DNA of 29,121 bases from Seison nebaliae (taxonomy: Eukaryota; Rotifera; Pararotatoria; Seisonacea; Seisonidae): NCBI GenBank assembly GCA_023231475.1, contig JALJEE010001316.1, positions 1-29,121 of the forward strand, given 5' to 3'. A program made the position numbers and the translations under genes. Every line of letters begins with the position of its first letter. The stretch's first letter is position 1. A model generated the notes under the pieces. It saw nothing but the letters and a program-made list of their open reading frames with translations, did no database searches and was not told where the DNA came from. This document shows, piece by piece, positions 1 to 11,591 of the stretch.

Positions 1-1
1 A

Positions 2-322
2 GGTAGATGCTCTCTGGGACTGATCAGAATGGTCAAGAAGGATCTACGTCCCTTTAATTTTCGCATCATTTCTGATCGTATCTCCTCTATTCAGATAGGA
101 TCATTGGTCGTGTTTAACGTTTATGGCGATAGTACAAACAGACCTTTCCTGATCCTGACCGTACAGTATCCCATCTCCATGGAAGATTTGGAAGGACTCG
201 TTAACAACTTTAGTCTCGAATCATTTATTCCTATTCATCTGAGGGATGGGTTGTCTCGTGGTCGTGAGTTTATTTCCAGCAACAATTATTCTTCCCTTAT
301 TACGCTTTACGCAAAAAAATAA
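2..322 (+). mobile_element. Fragment resembling a non-LTR retrotransposon endonuclease (decayed)
   Basis: The frame is open from the left edge of the window to a TAA at 320-322, about 106 codons, with the first ATG at 29. The segment SDRISSIQIGSLVVFNVYGD resembles the core of the APE-type endonuclease of CR1/Jockey-like LINEs, where a GR..GGL stretch is followed by SDRI and then a hydrophobic strand ending in NVY. The expected next motif, the GDFN catalytic block, is not readable, and the frame stops early, so this is probably a truncated or frameshifted relic. It lies on the opposite strand to the reverse transcriptase relic at the right edge, so the two are separate insertions. It could instead be the last exon of an unknown host gene. 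The family assignment is inferred from motif shape only. Confidence 0.45.
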
Positions 323-1871
323 TAAATAAATTTGGTGCCCGTTCTAAAAACAATATCGAAGTTTTAAAAAGTTTAATTAATTTTATTTATCCACTCTGAA
401 CGAACAATTTCTACTCAATTTAACCGAAATTAAATCAAGCTGATCATTACGCAAATATCAATGATAATTTGCTAATCACGTTTTAGAAATTGTTCCATAA
501 CTCATCATCATGGATTGAACTAAAGATCACCTTTAAAAAAGGTTAGAACAATACATACTATAGAAATGATCCCTAAAAGTATGATCGTTAAATTTCTTTT
601 CTAATCGATTTTACTTTTAATTATAGTTCCTTACATAACATCTAAAAATAAGGAAAGTGTGAGTGAAAATAAAAACATTTATTTGAATCGTTTGAATGAT
701 AAATATAACTTACTGATAAAAGAAAATTTAGCTTTTTTATTTAAAAGTTTTGTTATCAATTTCGTTCATATATTAATTATTTATTTGTTAATTTTAACGT
801 ATATATTTTATACTATATAATTTAAATGTAAATTATACAATGACATTAATACAAGATAAATCTCCGTTCCAGAGGAAGAAAAACCAATTGACCGATCGAA
901 GAGATTCGCATGGAAAGATTCGATACTCCTACTAGAATTTATCATTGTTCCTCCCATTGTTTCCAATTGATTAATTGGAAAATAACGGCAGAAAAATCGA
1001 AGAAATGATAAGAAGTCCTTCACATTATGGATATCATATAACAGGTGGAATTTGCGAAGAGCATAAACTACTTTCAAATACTTCTGCCCCAAGAGTACCG
1101 ACAAAGGACAGTTCACAATCAGTTAACAAATCGTGAACATAAATGTTTCATTGAAATCTTTATAACAAATCATCCGAATTATTCTATCGTGTGTAAGATG
1201 AAGGAAAAGTAATGATGTTTCTGTATTTCAGAGAGATATCGGCAATCCAAAATCGAACCAAAGTTACATACCAACAATTATCATTTTAATTGTGCTCGAT
1301 ATGTTTAATTTGCTCCATACAATTTGACAGCCAAAAAACAATTTTGGCAAGTGAATTAAGAAAAACTTGCAAGTTAGATTAGGTAAAATAATATTACATA
1401 TACCTAATAACTCTTAATACCATATACCTAAATACGTAGAAAAATAGTTGGCACTCTTCTACATGACGTTTACACAATTTTCATGGTTGAACAGAATTTA
1501 GAATTTAATTGTGGTTGGAGAATGTTTCAAAATCTAAAAAAAACATATTTTATTATAAAATATTGTAATAAAAATAATTGATTAATAAATTGATATATAA
1601 TATATCTCGATTTTTGATATATCAACAAAACGATATACCGATTGTATTCACATGTTACGAAATAAGAATAAAATTGAGGAAAAATAAAAAAAATAATTTA
1701 TGAAGAAAAATTGATGAAGGATAAGACAGTTGTTCTAAAAAAGATCGTAATGAAACAGAAAGTTCGTTAAAAGCAGTTAAATCCTTCTTGTTAATTGGGA
1801 ATTTGTACAATTGGTTTGTATTAGGTATCCATTCTTCCATATCTTTACATAGTACAGAAATGTCCATGTTC
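323..1871. other. AT-rich spacer with one borderline ORF
   Basis: Mostly AT-rich sequence with no splice-consistent gene that I could build. One minus-strand stretch (808-1116, about 102 codons, no ATG at its start) is locally less AT-rich and protein-like, with Ser/Phe/Leu-rich sequence such as FRFFCRYFPINQLETMGG. A second frame there is also open for about 30 codons, so it is not a safe gene call. An ORF at 1655-1867 (minus) starts 5 bases after the stop of the Ig gene and is most likely 3' UTR. Confidence 0.3.
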
Positions 1872-3869
1872 TTATAAGGAAAACTTTAGACTGATCCAGA
1901 AGAACATGCTAAGAATGATTGATACAACTGAGGTCAGACAAGAACTGCATCCATTTAGGAATAACGATTGATCATCTGCTAGCATTCTATTGTGAGATGC
2001 TGTAGCTGCAAAACCTGTTGGATAGAATTATTTTATGAATATCCTTCAAGAAAACAAAGGTTAACGAGCAAGCTTTCTTTTACCACTCACTCCATTCTTT
2101 CTTTGAATTAGAATATAACGATCGTTAGTTGAATAACCGTTGTCGACTACTAATCTCAAGAGTAGTGGTCGATGTGTAATTTGTTTGGTGTCCGTCACAA
2201 TTAATTCAGTATCATAACGATTTGCTGAATTTGGTACCTTTAAGTGGAAATATATTAGAAATATATTTATCGAATTTTAATAAGAACTTGTTCGATCGTA
2301 AAGTTTAAAAACAAATTCTTCAACGAATGGACACTGTTGTTGGTGGAGAATGGTGTGTATTGTAAATTGGACGAAGATTTAATTCTAGTGATTGATGCAA
2401 CAAGCATTTCTGGATTCCGTTCATTAACATCGACTAATGAGGAATCGGTTGTGGTGGATTTGCCACTTTTGGTCTTGATTTTTTCTTTATCCCAAGAAGA
2501 ATCCAAAATGTTCTCCGTATAAACATCGATCTTTTCAGGAGCTCTCAAACTCGAGAATAAACAACCGACTGCCAAATGTTGTTCATCATTACGTCGTCGA
2601 CGATCTAGTCTGGGACGTTCAAAATGGTGAATTGTCAGTAAACGATGTTTTCTTGGACATTGAAGAAATTTTACGGGTTCTATCAAAGTGATTAAAAAAC
2701 GTTATTTCATTTTGAAAAGTTAACCAATATATCTAATTTCCTGTGTAATTTGAGAGATAATTCGATTGCCAATCAATGCTTTACACGTTAAATATTTCCA
2801 GTTTGAGAAGTTGTTGTCAGTCGAATGAGTAAGGATGACGGTGGCAGGAGAGAACGAACCAGAATTAATCACTTTTGCCGGATTGTTGAAAATATTCTCC
2901 GTTTGAAATTCCTTTTCCTCAATAATTTCATCATTCTCATTAATTATTACTTTATCTTGTTGTTGTTGATATCGATGGGATGTTTTCAACGATTGATGAA
3001 TTGATCCATTTGTATGTTGAAAATTCGTTGGTTGAGACTTGTGTAAAGAAATACTAGAAAAAGGATTATCAAATTTCAATGGAAGAAATATTGAAAGTAA
3101 CTGTAATCTTGCTTTCAATTGAGAATATGGAAGGGAACAGGTAAATGTCGTATGTTTCCCAAAATCGAATTTATCGAAATATTCATTAAAATTATCATCA
3201 TCATAAAAAGACGACCCGTCATTTGCGATATCTTTTTTTATTGATTCACTTATTTCTAATTTTAAAGTGTTCTTATCTAAAACAAACGATGATAACAATG
3301 AAGATGAATTTGTGAAGAGATTGAATTGCTAACTGAAATATTCATCGTCTTCCATATCTGGTGATGGTGCACGAACGATCACTTTTGGAACGATTTTTTT
3401 GTTATAGATGAATTTGTATAAACAATAATCACCCGATTCCACATCTAACCAATTCAACATATAATTAGAAGGAAAAAGAATGGGAACTTGAAATGGAGAA
3501 TTTGAAATTGATTAGACCTCGATCTTCTTCGAACGTGTAAGAATATTTGCCACTTGTGGAGAATGTTTCGAATAATTCTGTTCCGAAATTATTCAACATA
3601 TCAAATTCATTCAAATTGCCTTTCGTATCGTAAATACATTTCTTTATTTGGAATGTTCCCCCTCCATAAATGACGGTGAAACTACTGGAAAAATCGACGT
3701 ATTCTCCATCTTTAGTGCGAATGACAAGAAATTCAGGAACGAAGGATATAGCTAATTGCGATTTGTCATCGAAGTGTTCATTGACGTAGGAGTGTCTGGT
3801 GAAGTTGTTTATTGATGTAAGATTGAATATGGAGAAGTGAAGTATGAGCAATATTAAGGAGAAATACAT
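1872..3869 (-). CDS. Secreted or GPI-anchored immunoglobulin-domain protein (Beat-like, divergent)
   Basis: Six coding exons: 3869-3518, 3486-3334, 3276-2725, 2679-2288, 2237-2084 and 2014-1872. All junctions are GT-AG, all phases match, and the product is 581 aa. The introns are 31, 57, 45, 50 and 69 nt. The protein opens with a signal peptide (MYFSLILLILHFSIFNL). A first Ig-type domain has Cys in KKCIYD and the F-strand motif DVESGDYC. A second has Cys in HTTFTC and again in WKYLTCKA. Between those last two cysteines sits a Ser/Gln-rich insertion with a QQQQ run. A less clear third region follows. The tail NGCSS plus about 18 hydrophobic residues looks like a GPI-attachment signal. Order, CxYD block and hydrophobic end recall the arthropod Beat family of axon-guidance proteins, but similarity is weak. 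The Ig call is fairly sure and Beat membership is a guess. The first intron (31 nt) is unusually short. Confidence 0.7.
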
Positions 3870-5408
3870 CTGTTCTGGTTGAAAAAGAAAAGTTTTGGTA
3901 AATATTTATAGAAATGGAATAGGAAATTTTGATGGAAGAACATCGTCAATGAGAAATGTTGACATGCAACATGAATTCGTCTGATTAAATTTTAACGATG
4001 AAATTGGTGTTGAAATGAGGTGAAGAATGAGGAGATGTATGAAATTTGAATGTCAATGTACCAGTATTTCTTTTCATTACACATGAAAAAATATTAAAGA
4101 AGACTAATGATGAGATTAGTCATTAACCTTTTCCCACGGAATTTTTATTCCACAACGAAAATATGACTTGAGGAAAATGGGAAAAAGTTATTTTGGCAAA
4201 ATTATTTTGCGTTTTCAGATCGAATCGGAATAAATAATATGATTCAAATCAGTTCACTTAATCATTTGCATTCACACATCATCAAATTTACCAATCCCTA
4301 ATGATTAGTAGCGGTGAGACTCACCTGTAAACAGTGGGGATCGAAACTTGATTTGAATAAGTTGAATACACAAAAAAACTTCACCACTGATCAAGCAGAT
4401 ACCGCAAAGGGGAATACATGAATGAATGAGTGAATGATGATTAAGATGACGATTTTGTTCGCTTAATCCAGCGAGCAGATGTTCTCTTGATCATTAGGAG
4501 AATGGTTTCAGTGAAACAAATTATAAATATAAAGCAGCGATAAGTCATTCCCCAAAGGATCGGTAGTTGGAGAGACGACAATCGAAAATTTGTAAAAATT
4601 TTTTTGAATAGAACTTAAGTTCTGAGGTTAAAGAGAAAGTAATTTCCGTCATAAAAAAAAAAATAACGATAACTCTTTGTTCATTTTCGAGAACTAGGTA
4701 ATATAATTGTAAATGTATAAATATTTGATAACTATTTGTCATATCGGAATAAATCGAAGTCAGGACGAAGTTGAAGAATAAACGAGGAATTAGTGAAAGA
4801 TCAAGGTAAAGAAGAAGTGACAAATGATTTGGGAAGAAAGAAGGAAGAATGAGAGAATTGAAGGAGGAGAGATGTTGAATAGAAAGTAATTATTAGTTTC
4901 GAGTAGTCGTCATTAGAAATGTCAGTCATTATCATCAAACATTATTTCACAATATCAAAATTAGGCACATCGTTTGGACTATAAGTAAATGAGTTAGTTA
5001 AAACGCCACGTAATAAATTGAGGTTTTAGACAATCGACCAATTCTGTCGAATGAATTCTGTTAAGATGAAGTTGTTCAATCATTTTGTTTTTCTTCATCA
5101 AACTAATACGTCGGAGAATAAGGCGAAAATAGGGAATGCGAGTTCTTCTTTATTTGGTTACTTACTTTATTCAATAACGAGCGGCCTTGCATGAAATTAA
5201 TATGGAAATGTAAGAAAATCATTATATTCATTTCAATAATCGATCTCCGACATGTTCGGGAAACTGAAAGGATAAGAGAAAACTTTCAATTAAGTTATTT
5301 CCATAAAAAAATGTAGTTTCTTCGAAGTTCCTCTACACGTATTTAACCGAAGTTAGCTATAACTGCACATTAGGATGACAGTAACGATATTAATAGTTAT
5401 GACATTTC
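3870..5408. other. Spacer upstream of the Ig gene
   Basis: No convincing ORF. This is the 5' flank of the minus-strand Ig gene, so its promoter should lie here, but no TATA box or initiator can be assigned with confidence. A perfect 6-bp inverted repeat with a one-base spacer, GGTGAG-A-CTCACC, lies at 4313-4325 and overlaps a CACCTG E-box. The minus-strand ORF at 4545-4823 is Leu/Phe-rich low-complexity sequence and not gene-like. Confidence 0.3.
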
Positions 5409-5804
5409 CTAATAATAATTCCGTCGAAGTTCGATTTGTGTGTGCGGAGGGCCGTGCATTTTATGTGGATGAACGTATTTCTCCGTAGAAACACTGGAGA
5501 AATCTGCAAGAGACGATTGTACGGCATCTATTCCAGTGCACAGACGAATAATCGTTACCATGTCATCGTTCGGATTTTGCACAACTGAGGTCGACGAGTG
5601 TGGATTCGGTTGAATGGAAATAGTAGAATTGGAATGAATAAATGAAAATTTGAGAATGGAAAGATCGTTTGTATATTCGGTTGGAAAATTCTTCTGCTTC
5701 CTAACCTCATCCAGGAAGAAAGTGTTTAGATAATCGAGCATGTTCCCACAGTAGTTGTTTATGAGAAATTTTTTGTTGGAAAAGAAGAAATCGAAGTTGT
5801 TCAT
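5409..5804 (-). CDS. Hypothetical ORF, possible exon
   Basis: An uninterrupted 131-codon minus-strand ORF in a locally less AT-rich patch, among the longest single-exon ORFs in the gene-poor zone. Its C-terminal half is Ser/His/Pro-rich (for example STEKYVHPHKMHGPPHTQIE). I recognise no domain, and there is no signal peptide or membrane segment. Shorter plus-strand frames are also open here, including an ATG at 5400 that reads MTFPNNNSVEVRFVCAEGR before a stop. Both strands look mildly coding, so the true strand is uncertain. It lies upstream of and on the same strand as the Ig gene, but that gene has its own signal-peptide start, so this would be separate. It could be a chance ORF. Confidence 0.3.
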   Translation of the reverse strand: MNNFDFFFSNKKFLINNYCGNMLDYLNTFFLDEVRKQKNFPTEYTNDLSILKFSFIHSNSTISIQPNPHSSTSVVQNPNDDMVTIIRLCTGIDAVQSSLADFSSVSTEKYVHPHKMHGPPHTQIELRRNYY

Positions 5805-6887
5805 TCTTTTATCGACCTTTCACGAACAGACGACAATTAGGATAAAAAGAATCTCTTATGAAACATCGTTCCATATCCGATTTCTTTTCAACAATAGTAT
5901 TACTTTTCCAACTATCCATGTATTATTTTACCATTCTTTTTTTCGGAATGTGATGTTTTGAGAAAAAGAAGAAAGAAGAAATTCCTTCTAATGACAAAGA
6001 TATCGAAGAATTGGTTGAGAAGAAGATTTTTTCTTTTTCATTTATCCATCAACTAATGATGAAGAAGAAGAAGAAGAAGAAATGAAGTGAAAGTTCCTAA
6101 TGTCTAATGAATAATAAACAATTTCTTTAGTGCATCAAATTAATACCATCAATGCATTCTGCAGACGAGAACTTTCCATCCGATTAATGACCATTGGTGG
6201 AGTATGTGTATGTTGGGAAAATTAGAGATTTTGACCAATCTCACAATTTGATTTACATATATCTGATACGTATCTACGAAATGATTGTGATTATTTCCTG
6301 CGATAATAATAAGATTCATTTACAAGCGAAAATCGCTGAAAATTTTCATTTATGTTTTTGGGAATTTGATGGATTTGTACTAAAGAAATAATCGACCAGA
6401 TATTCTCCTGAATAACGAGCGCATCGATGTAATAAAAGAGTAAATGTGTTAATTGCATGTCGCGCTTCACAAATCAGTCAGTGTGTGGTGGATAGGCGAG
6501 AACTACATCAATAAGAAGCACGATCGATTTTGAAGGAATTAATAAAACGCGAAGAGCATATTAAAAAAAGAGGCAGAGAGAAGGAGAACAATATTAAGTT
6601 TTTTTAATTTGATGATTTGCACAGAATAAATTAACATATTCTTATTGGCGGTCATCGATTACCAAAATAATTTGGCAAGCTGTCTTCGAGAAGGAGATGA
6701 GAAACTTGATGATTCCACCATTCCACCATCAATTCCATGAGATTAAGTTCGAATAATAAACAAAAAACAGAAGAAATGATGTAGGAAAATACTTTGTTTT
6801 TCTTCATTAAGATTACTTTGATGTCGAAGAGGGAAAAGACGAAAATGTAGCCCCCGAAACGGAGGATTGGATACAATACACGAATAA
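5805..6887. other. AT-rich spacer with GAA repeat
   Basis: No supportable gene. A short (GAA)n purine tract lies at about 6061-6081. ORFs at 6194-6391 (plus) and 6652-6876 (minus) are short and built of AT-driven residues (I, F, Y, N), as expected from non-coding AT-rich DNA. Confidence 0.3.
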
Positions 6888-7142
6888 TTTATACAAAGGA
6901 TAACAGTTTCGTTTCACCATCAACTTGAATCATATGAGGGTTTATGGCTGACACATGTCATGCCGTTTGACGTTCGGCAGGAGACTGAAACCATAAAATT
7001 TTTTCGACAAATGTTTCTCTCCTCAAAGAAGTGATATGGGGGAGGAAGAACTCAATTACAATTATCAAGAACACTATTATTGAAATGTATCAATTTAACG
7101 ATTGAATTATTTAGGACGGACTTAGAACATCTGACAGTCTAA
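6888..7142 (+). other. Candidate exon region, open frame interrupted by one TGA
   Basis: One plus-strand frame is open for 48 codons up to a TGA at 7032-7034 and then for 35 more codons to a TAA at 7140-7142. The first part reads like protein (YEGLWLTHVMPFDVRQETE) and is less AT-rich than its surroundings. An acceptor-like ATAACAG precedes it at about 6902-6908, and a GT lies just before the TGA. It could be an exon of the plus-strand candidate gene further downstream, a decayed coding sequence, or chance. No family recognised. Confidence 0.2.
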
Positions 7143-7719
7143 TTTTGTAGAACAATGAATTTTGATTGAAATGACCAATGGCTATTTTTCTTGATACTAT
7201 GTTTACTGTTCGTAGCATATGAGAATGTAAAGAACTATTTGAATACAACTCCCAACCCAGTCCAGTCGTGTTGCATTCAGCATATTCAATGATAGCATAA
7301 ATATTTATCTCATAATTTGATTATTAATAAGATATTTAGGAATTATGAAAGGTTAACATATATTCAGAGATCAATGTCAACTGGTACAATGGTAACAATA
7401 GGAGAATTTTTGTTAAAATAAAAATTAGGAACTAACAAACTAAAGTGAGATTGGTTATTGGATAATTATTCAATAAAATAAGAATGAAATAATATATATA
7501 TGAATATGCAATACTTTAATATATTGGTCACATAATTATGATGATATATTTTTTTTTAAAAATGCTTTTCTTCAAATAGAGTGCAAAAATTATTTTTGTA
7601 CAATTTTTGTTAATGATGATTCAACTATTGGATCGATAATGTTGTTTCTTGAAATGATTTCAATTCTTCCCAATTAACATCTCATAATCGCCCCAATTAT
7701 GTATTAGTTGTTAGTGTAG

Positions 7720-8334
7720 ATGGATGGACGTGTTAGGAATGTAAATAGAAAAAAGATGAGAAGAAGATGGAAACAGAAGAAGAAAAGTGAAGATTGTTCG
7801 AGATTAGTAAAAGTAACAGAATAGTGGGAAGCAACTACTAAGGAATTTATAGAAGAATTATGCAATGGAATATATGTAAATGAATGCGGTGAATTAATTA
7901 GATGAATTAAAGATGAGCGACGAACGGAATGATCGTATTACTTTCGACTCCCCTACTCGAGGAATCTGTTGAGGGATTATGGACGAAGTGAATGAAGATG
8001 TGAATTAAACTCTATCTATCCTCTACAGTTGTCCGCTCTTATAATATGGTGTGGCGTTAAGGAAAATGATAACAAAATACGTACTCAGATAATAATGTAT
8101 GATGATGATAATGATGGCGATGCATTCAGTAGAAACAATTGATTAGCAGATGCTGGAACCATTTATCGGAGGTGTCCGTATCGCATAATTCTATCATACG
8201 AATTCGGAAATTTTTCGCAGAAAATAGTAGAAAAATTTTATTGTGTTATCAACGACGACAACAACCGTGATTATCAACTTCTAATAGACGACGATCCCAT
8301 CGATCAACCGAATGAATATTTGATGAAGAAATGA
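7720..8334 (+). CDS. Candidate multi-exon gene, small protein of unknown function
   Basis: Assembled from phase-matched pieces: 7720-7806, 7825-7875, 7913-7967, 8029-8055 and 8150-8334. The product is about 134 aa, ending in TGA at 8332-8334. The last exon is the best supported. It has 61 open codons, is less AT-rich than its flanks, and is protein-like (RRCPYRIILSYEFGNFSQKI, then an Asp-rich tail). It follows an AG and matches phase with a 27-base exon preceded by a good CTCTACAG acceptor. The N-terminus is Arg/Lys-rich. The first two introns would be only 18 and 37 nt. The 18-nt one holds an in-frame TAG, so the 5' part is doubtful and translation may instead start at the ATG at 7913. No domain recognised. 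Chaining short exons in AT-rich DNA can succeed by chance. Confidence 0.32.
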
Positions 8335-10089
8335 AGTCATAAACAAAAGAATTTTCTTTCAATCAAATAAAAATCATTATTCCAAATTCAATATGGAGAC
8401 AAAAAGAAATTTGAAAAAAGGATGATGACACTAATAAATATTAGGTAATCATTCACAATGATAAGACGTATTAAAATAATAAGAAAAATATTCTCAACCA
8501 TTTCATGATAATCGTAACCATAATGGAAATGAGTATTTAATAGAAATAACGATAAGCGATATATATTTGCATCGGAAGATACAAAATTCTCTAAGTGGAC
8601 AATTCGGAGACTGTTCAACATTTAATATAGGATTATGTCAATCTACGATAAAGAAAGGAATAAGAGATTGGATTGTTAGTTGAATATTTCTCTTTCTGTT
8701 CAATGTCAAATTCTTGGAATTTGCTCAAACATTATCATATTGATATATTGATCCATTTCTTCGGGTGCATTGATATAAATTGTCAACTTTTTTGGATGAT
8801 AATAATTCATTTACATTCAATATTTCGAACAATAATATCATTAGAAATAAAAATATCGTAAACAACATATGATATCCCATTATTTTATCATCATAATAAG
8901 TGTTTATGTGGAATACATATTTTCTTTTACAGATTTGACTTTGCTTCTCGTAAACTTTTTCTTTATTTTCATAGGTTCTTATGTAACACAAATGGTCTCT
9001 CAACTGTCAAGTATTCGAATTACCCACCGTTTATTTTCATAAATAGTCCTCTTACTTTTCTTGTTAGTTCAATATTACATAATTGTTCGCTTATAAGAGG
9101 ATGATTCTGATAGATAATTCTATTCAATAAAACAGCTGTTATATTTCCATTTAGACAACTTCATTTATATCTTTAATATCAACAACCAACTGACCCAGCA
9201 GGTAATGAAAGTCCAACTGAATTTACAAATAATTCCTAAGAAAAATTATTCTATCAATTATTCCATTATATAAATACAATGTACGGTCTTAATGAATTAA
9301 TCGACGATTATTCTACAACATATGCATTTACTGTATATAGACAATACGTCTGCGAATTTTACGTATTTTGAGCAGGTGAATCCTTCGATTATTCTGAAAA
9401 ATAATAGTGGACGAAATATTTCTATGAAATCGATAGTTGATTGATTCAAGCAACATGAAATGTAGTGGAATCATACGCCGATTTAGATACCTAATATTAA
9501 TCACCTATCTTTCTGACAGGTGTCATTCTATTGTCAAATGATTATGTACTACACAATAATGTCGAAGATGAATATCTTTGAAATGAATAAGTGAAGAAGC
9601 TTCTGAAAATATTAACATCGAATTTACAGAAGGAAATTGAAAGAAATGATCATAATATACGTATCGGATGGATTGATCGCAATCACATCATCACATGAAT
9701 TTTTCTTCACTATATAATAGAGTATAGTTGAAAGAGTATTTAAGAATGATATCAGAAACAAAAAAAGTGCCTTAAAAACTTTTCTAGATGAATGGCATTT
9801 GATATAGTCGTAGATATTAATTAGATCGATTTCGTCAAACAAATTTCACTTATATGATTTGCTAAATATGAACCTAAACAGTTATAAAATAAGACATTTA
9901 AACTCGTTAATCTTCGGTTTATCTTTTCATCTTGGATAAGAAATTAGGATGAAAATATAAATATCTCCGATTTATAATAAATAGTGAGAATAAATTTCAA
10001 TCGGAAAAACTATATTACTACTACGTATTAGCAAAAGACGAAATGATTCAAATGATAGATTGGTAGTTTTGATTTTATAACTAGAAGAA
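8335..10089. other. AT-rich spacer, nothing recognised
   Basis: Several 60-90 codon ORFs occur on both strands (for example 8388-8621 and 8725-9003, both minus), but they are dominated by I, F, Y, N and L, overlap each other, and lack good splice boundaries. I see no gene, RNA gene or repeat. Confidence 0.3.
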
Positions 10090-10977
10090 TTAGTCCCCAA
10101 TGAACGATGAGAAACAATCAAATTTTGGATTCACTTGGTTATTCGATGTAAAAAAAACTATAGAATTAAGTTATCTGGAAGGTATGACGAAATTAAGAGA
10201 TGTCAATTATAAAATGTATTTACCATCAATCTTACATTGGAATTGGTGACGAGCCCTTGGTAAAAGACGAAAATGACCAGTTAACGGACAAATACGACTT
10301 TTATAAAACGAATGGTAACTCGTTCCAATTTTCCCTGTAAGAATGACCAAAAACACATTTCATGTCATTGTATAATCATTAGACGATGGGGGAACTACTA
10401 TTCTAGATAATAGTTGAATCGAAAGAAAACTTTGTACTTTTCACAATCGGTTCTAATGAAAAACAAATAATAAAAGAAGCAAAGTAATTCGACCATAATC
10501 ATTATCACTTACTTCTTTTTCGTATCGTTATAAAGAAATTAATCAACAACAAGCTAGTGTGCGTGATACCTGCAGAAGAACGATATAACAGTAAACGACA
10601 TAAAATGAGTTCCAGTTTTAAGGAAAATATCAAATTTGATTGTTGAGAATATACGGAACGATAAAGTTTCTCTACTAAGAGTTCGAAATGGATCGACAAA
10701 AAGTATTTGCGGTGACACGATAGATTCGAATGAGATGATAGAAGAAGGAAAAATTCATTAATTTCCGAATTAGTCTATAATATAAATAATATGGAAAATG
10801 AGAATGAGGAAGCGAAAGAAGAAGACTGAAGACATCCTCAAAAATAAAATAATAATTTCTTCATCCAAATAAGAAAACCTCAGCTTCCATCCGTTTGTTT
10901 GACATTGAATCAATTTCCAATTCTCTCATCGATGTGAAGACGTGCTGATGAATGATAACCGAACAACGCCTATTTAT
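10090..10977 (-). CDS. Candidate multi-exon gene, unknown protein (5' end not found)
   Basis: Three consecutive minus-strand exons fit together in phase: 10977-10879, 10774-10513 and 10334-10236. The first follows a pyrimidine-rich acceptor (CCTCCCTTAG). The second, 87 open codons, is bounded by TTATATTATAG and a textbook donor GTAAGT. The third is bounded by CATTCTTACAG and GTAAGA. Introns are 104 and 178 nt. A possible last exon, 10133-10090, keeps phase and ends in TAA. The protein starts hydrophilic (MRELEIDSMSNKRMEAE), has a Leu/Ser-rich middle and then a basic part (YKSRICPLTGHFRLLPRARH). I recognise no family. No start codon was identified; more 5' exons may lie at 11.0-11.6 kb, where acceptor-like TTTTTTGTTACAG and GTCTTTTTTAG occur on this strand. 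The splice signals, rather than the protein, are what make this worth calling. Confidence 0.42.
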
Positions 10978-11591
10978 CTAAGGGAGGATGGTCTTATGGT
11001 GGCTGTTGAACTTTCTATCTGCTTGATATTCAAGATTAGTTATCTTCTTTTAAAACGAAAGTTAATCATAGATTCATCGTTCCCAAATGAGTCAAATTTG
11101 ATATGAATTTAGGTTCTCCTTTCTTTAGGTCGACTTATAGTTGTGGCTCCTTGATGAACTAAAAAAGACAGATATTACACATGAGAGAAAGAATGGGAAG
11201 AAGAAGATGAAGAGGAGACAATGTGATGAAGGGAGAAATGGACATTCCCTAAAACTTTCATCATTGGTGACACAGTAGTTAATCAGAGGAAAACGTAAAG
11301 CGGCATGAATCATTCGGTGTTGTCATATCTTTTTGTCGCATCTCCCACTACCAATGTACAAAGGCGACTAAGAGAACACGGACTACATAACGAAAAGAAA
11401 TAATAAGAGTTAAAGAATTTGATCCGAATTAAATAGGAAATATTAGAGATTAGTGTAAATAAACATGAAAGATCGAGAAACTTTATTCTGATTAGAATAC
11501 CGTCAGGAGAGGAAACGACTCCCTGTAACAAAAAAGAATCATAGACATTTAAAATTATTAGTTTTTACGGAACCACATACAAATATGTTAT

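Noticed and set aside
1655-1867. 70-codon minus ORF just after the Ig gene stop (MDISVLCKDMEEW).
   Set aside because: It starts 5 bases past a good GPI-tail stop codon and ends in AT-driven Phe/Leu sequence; most likely 3' UTR.
7221-7235. GAATGTAAAGAA stretch resembling the miR-1 mature sequence.
   Set aside because: The first bases of the seed differ and no complementary arm lies 20-40 bases either side, so no hairpin.
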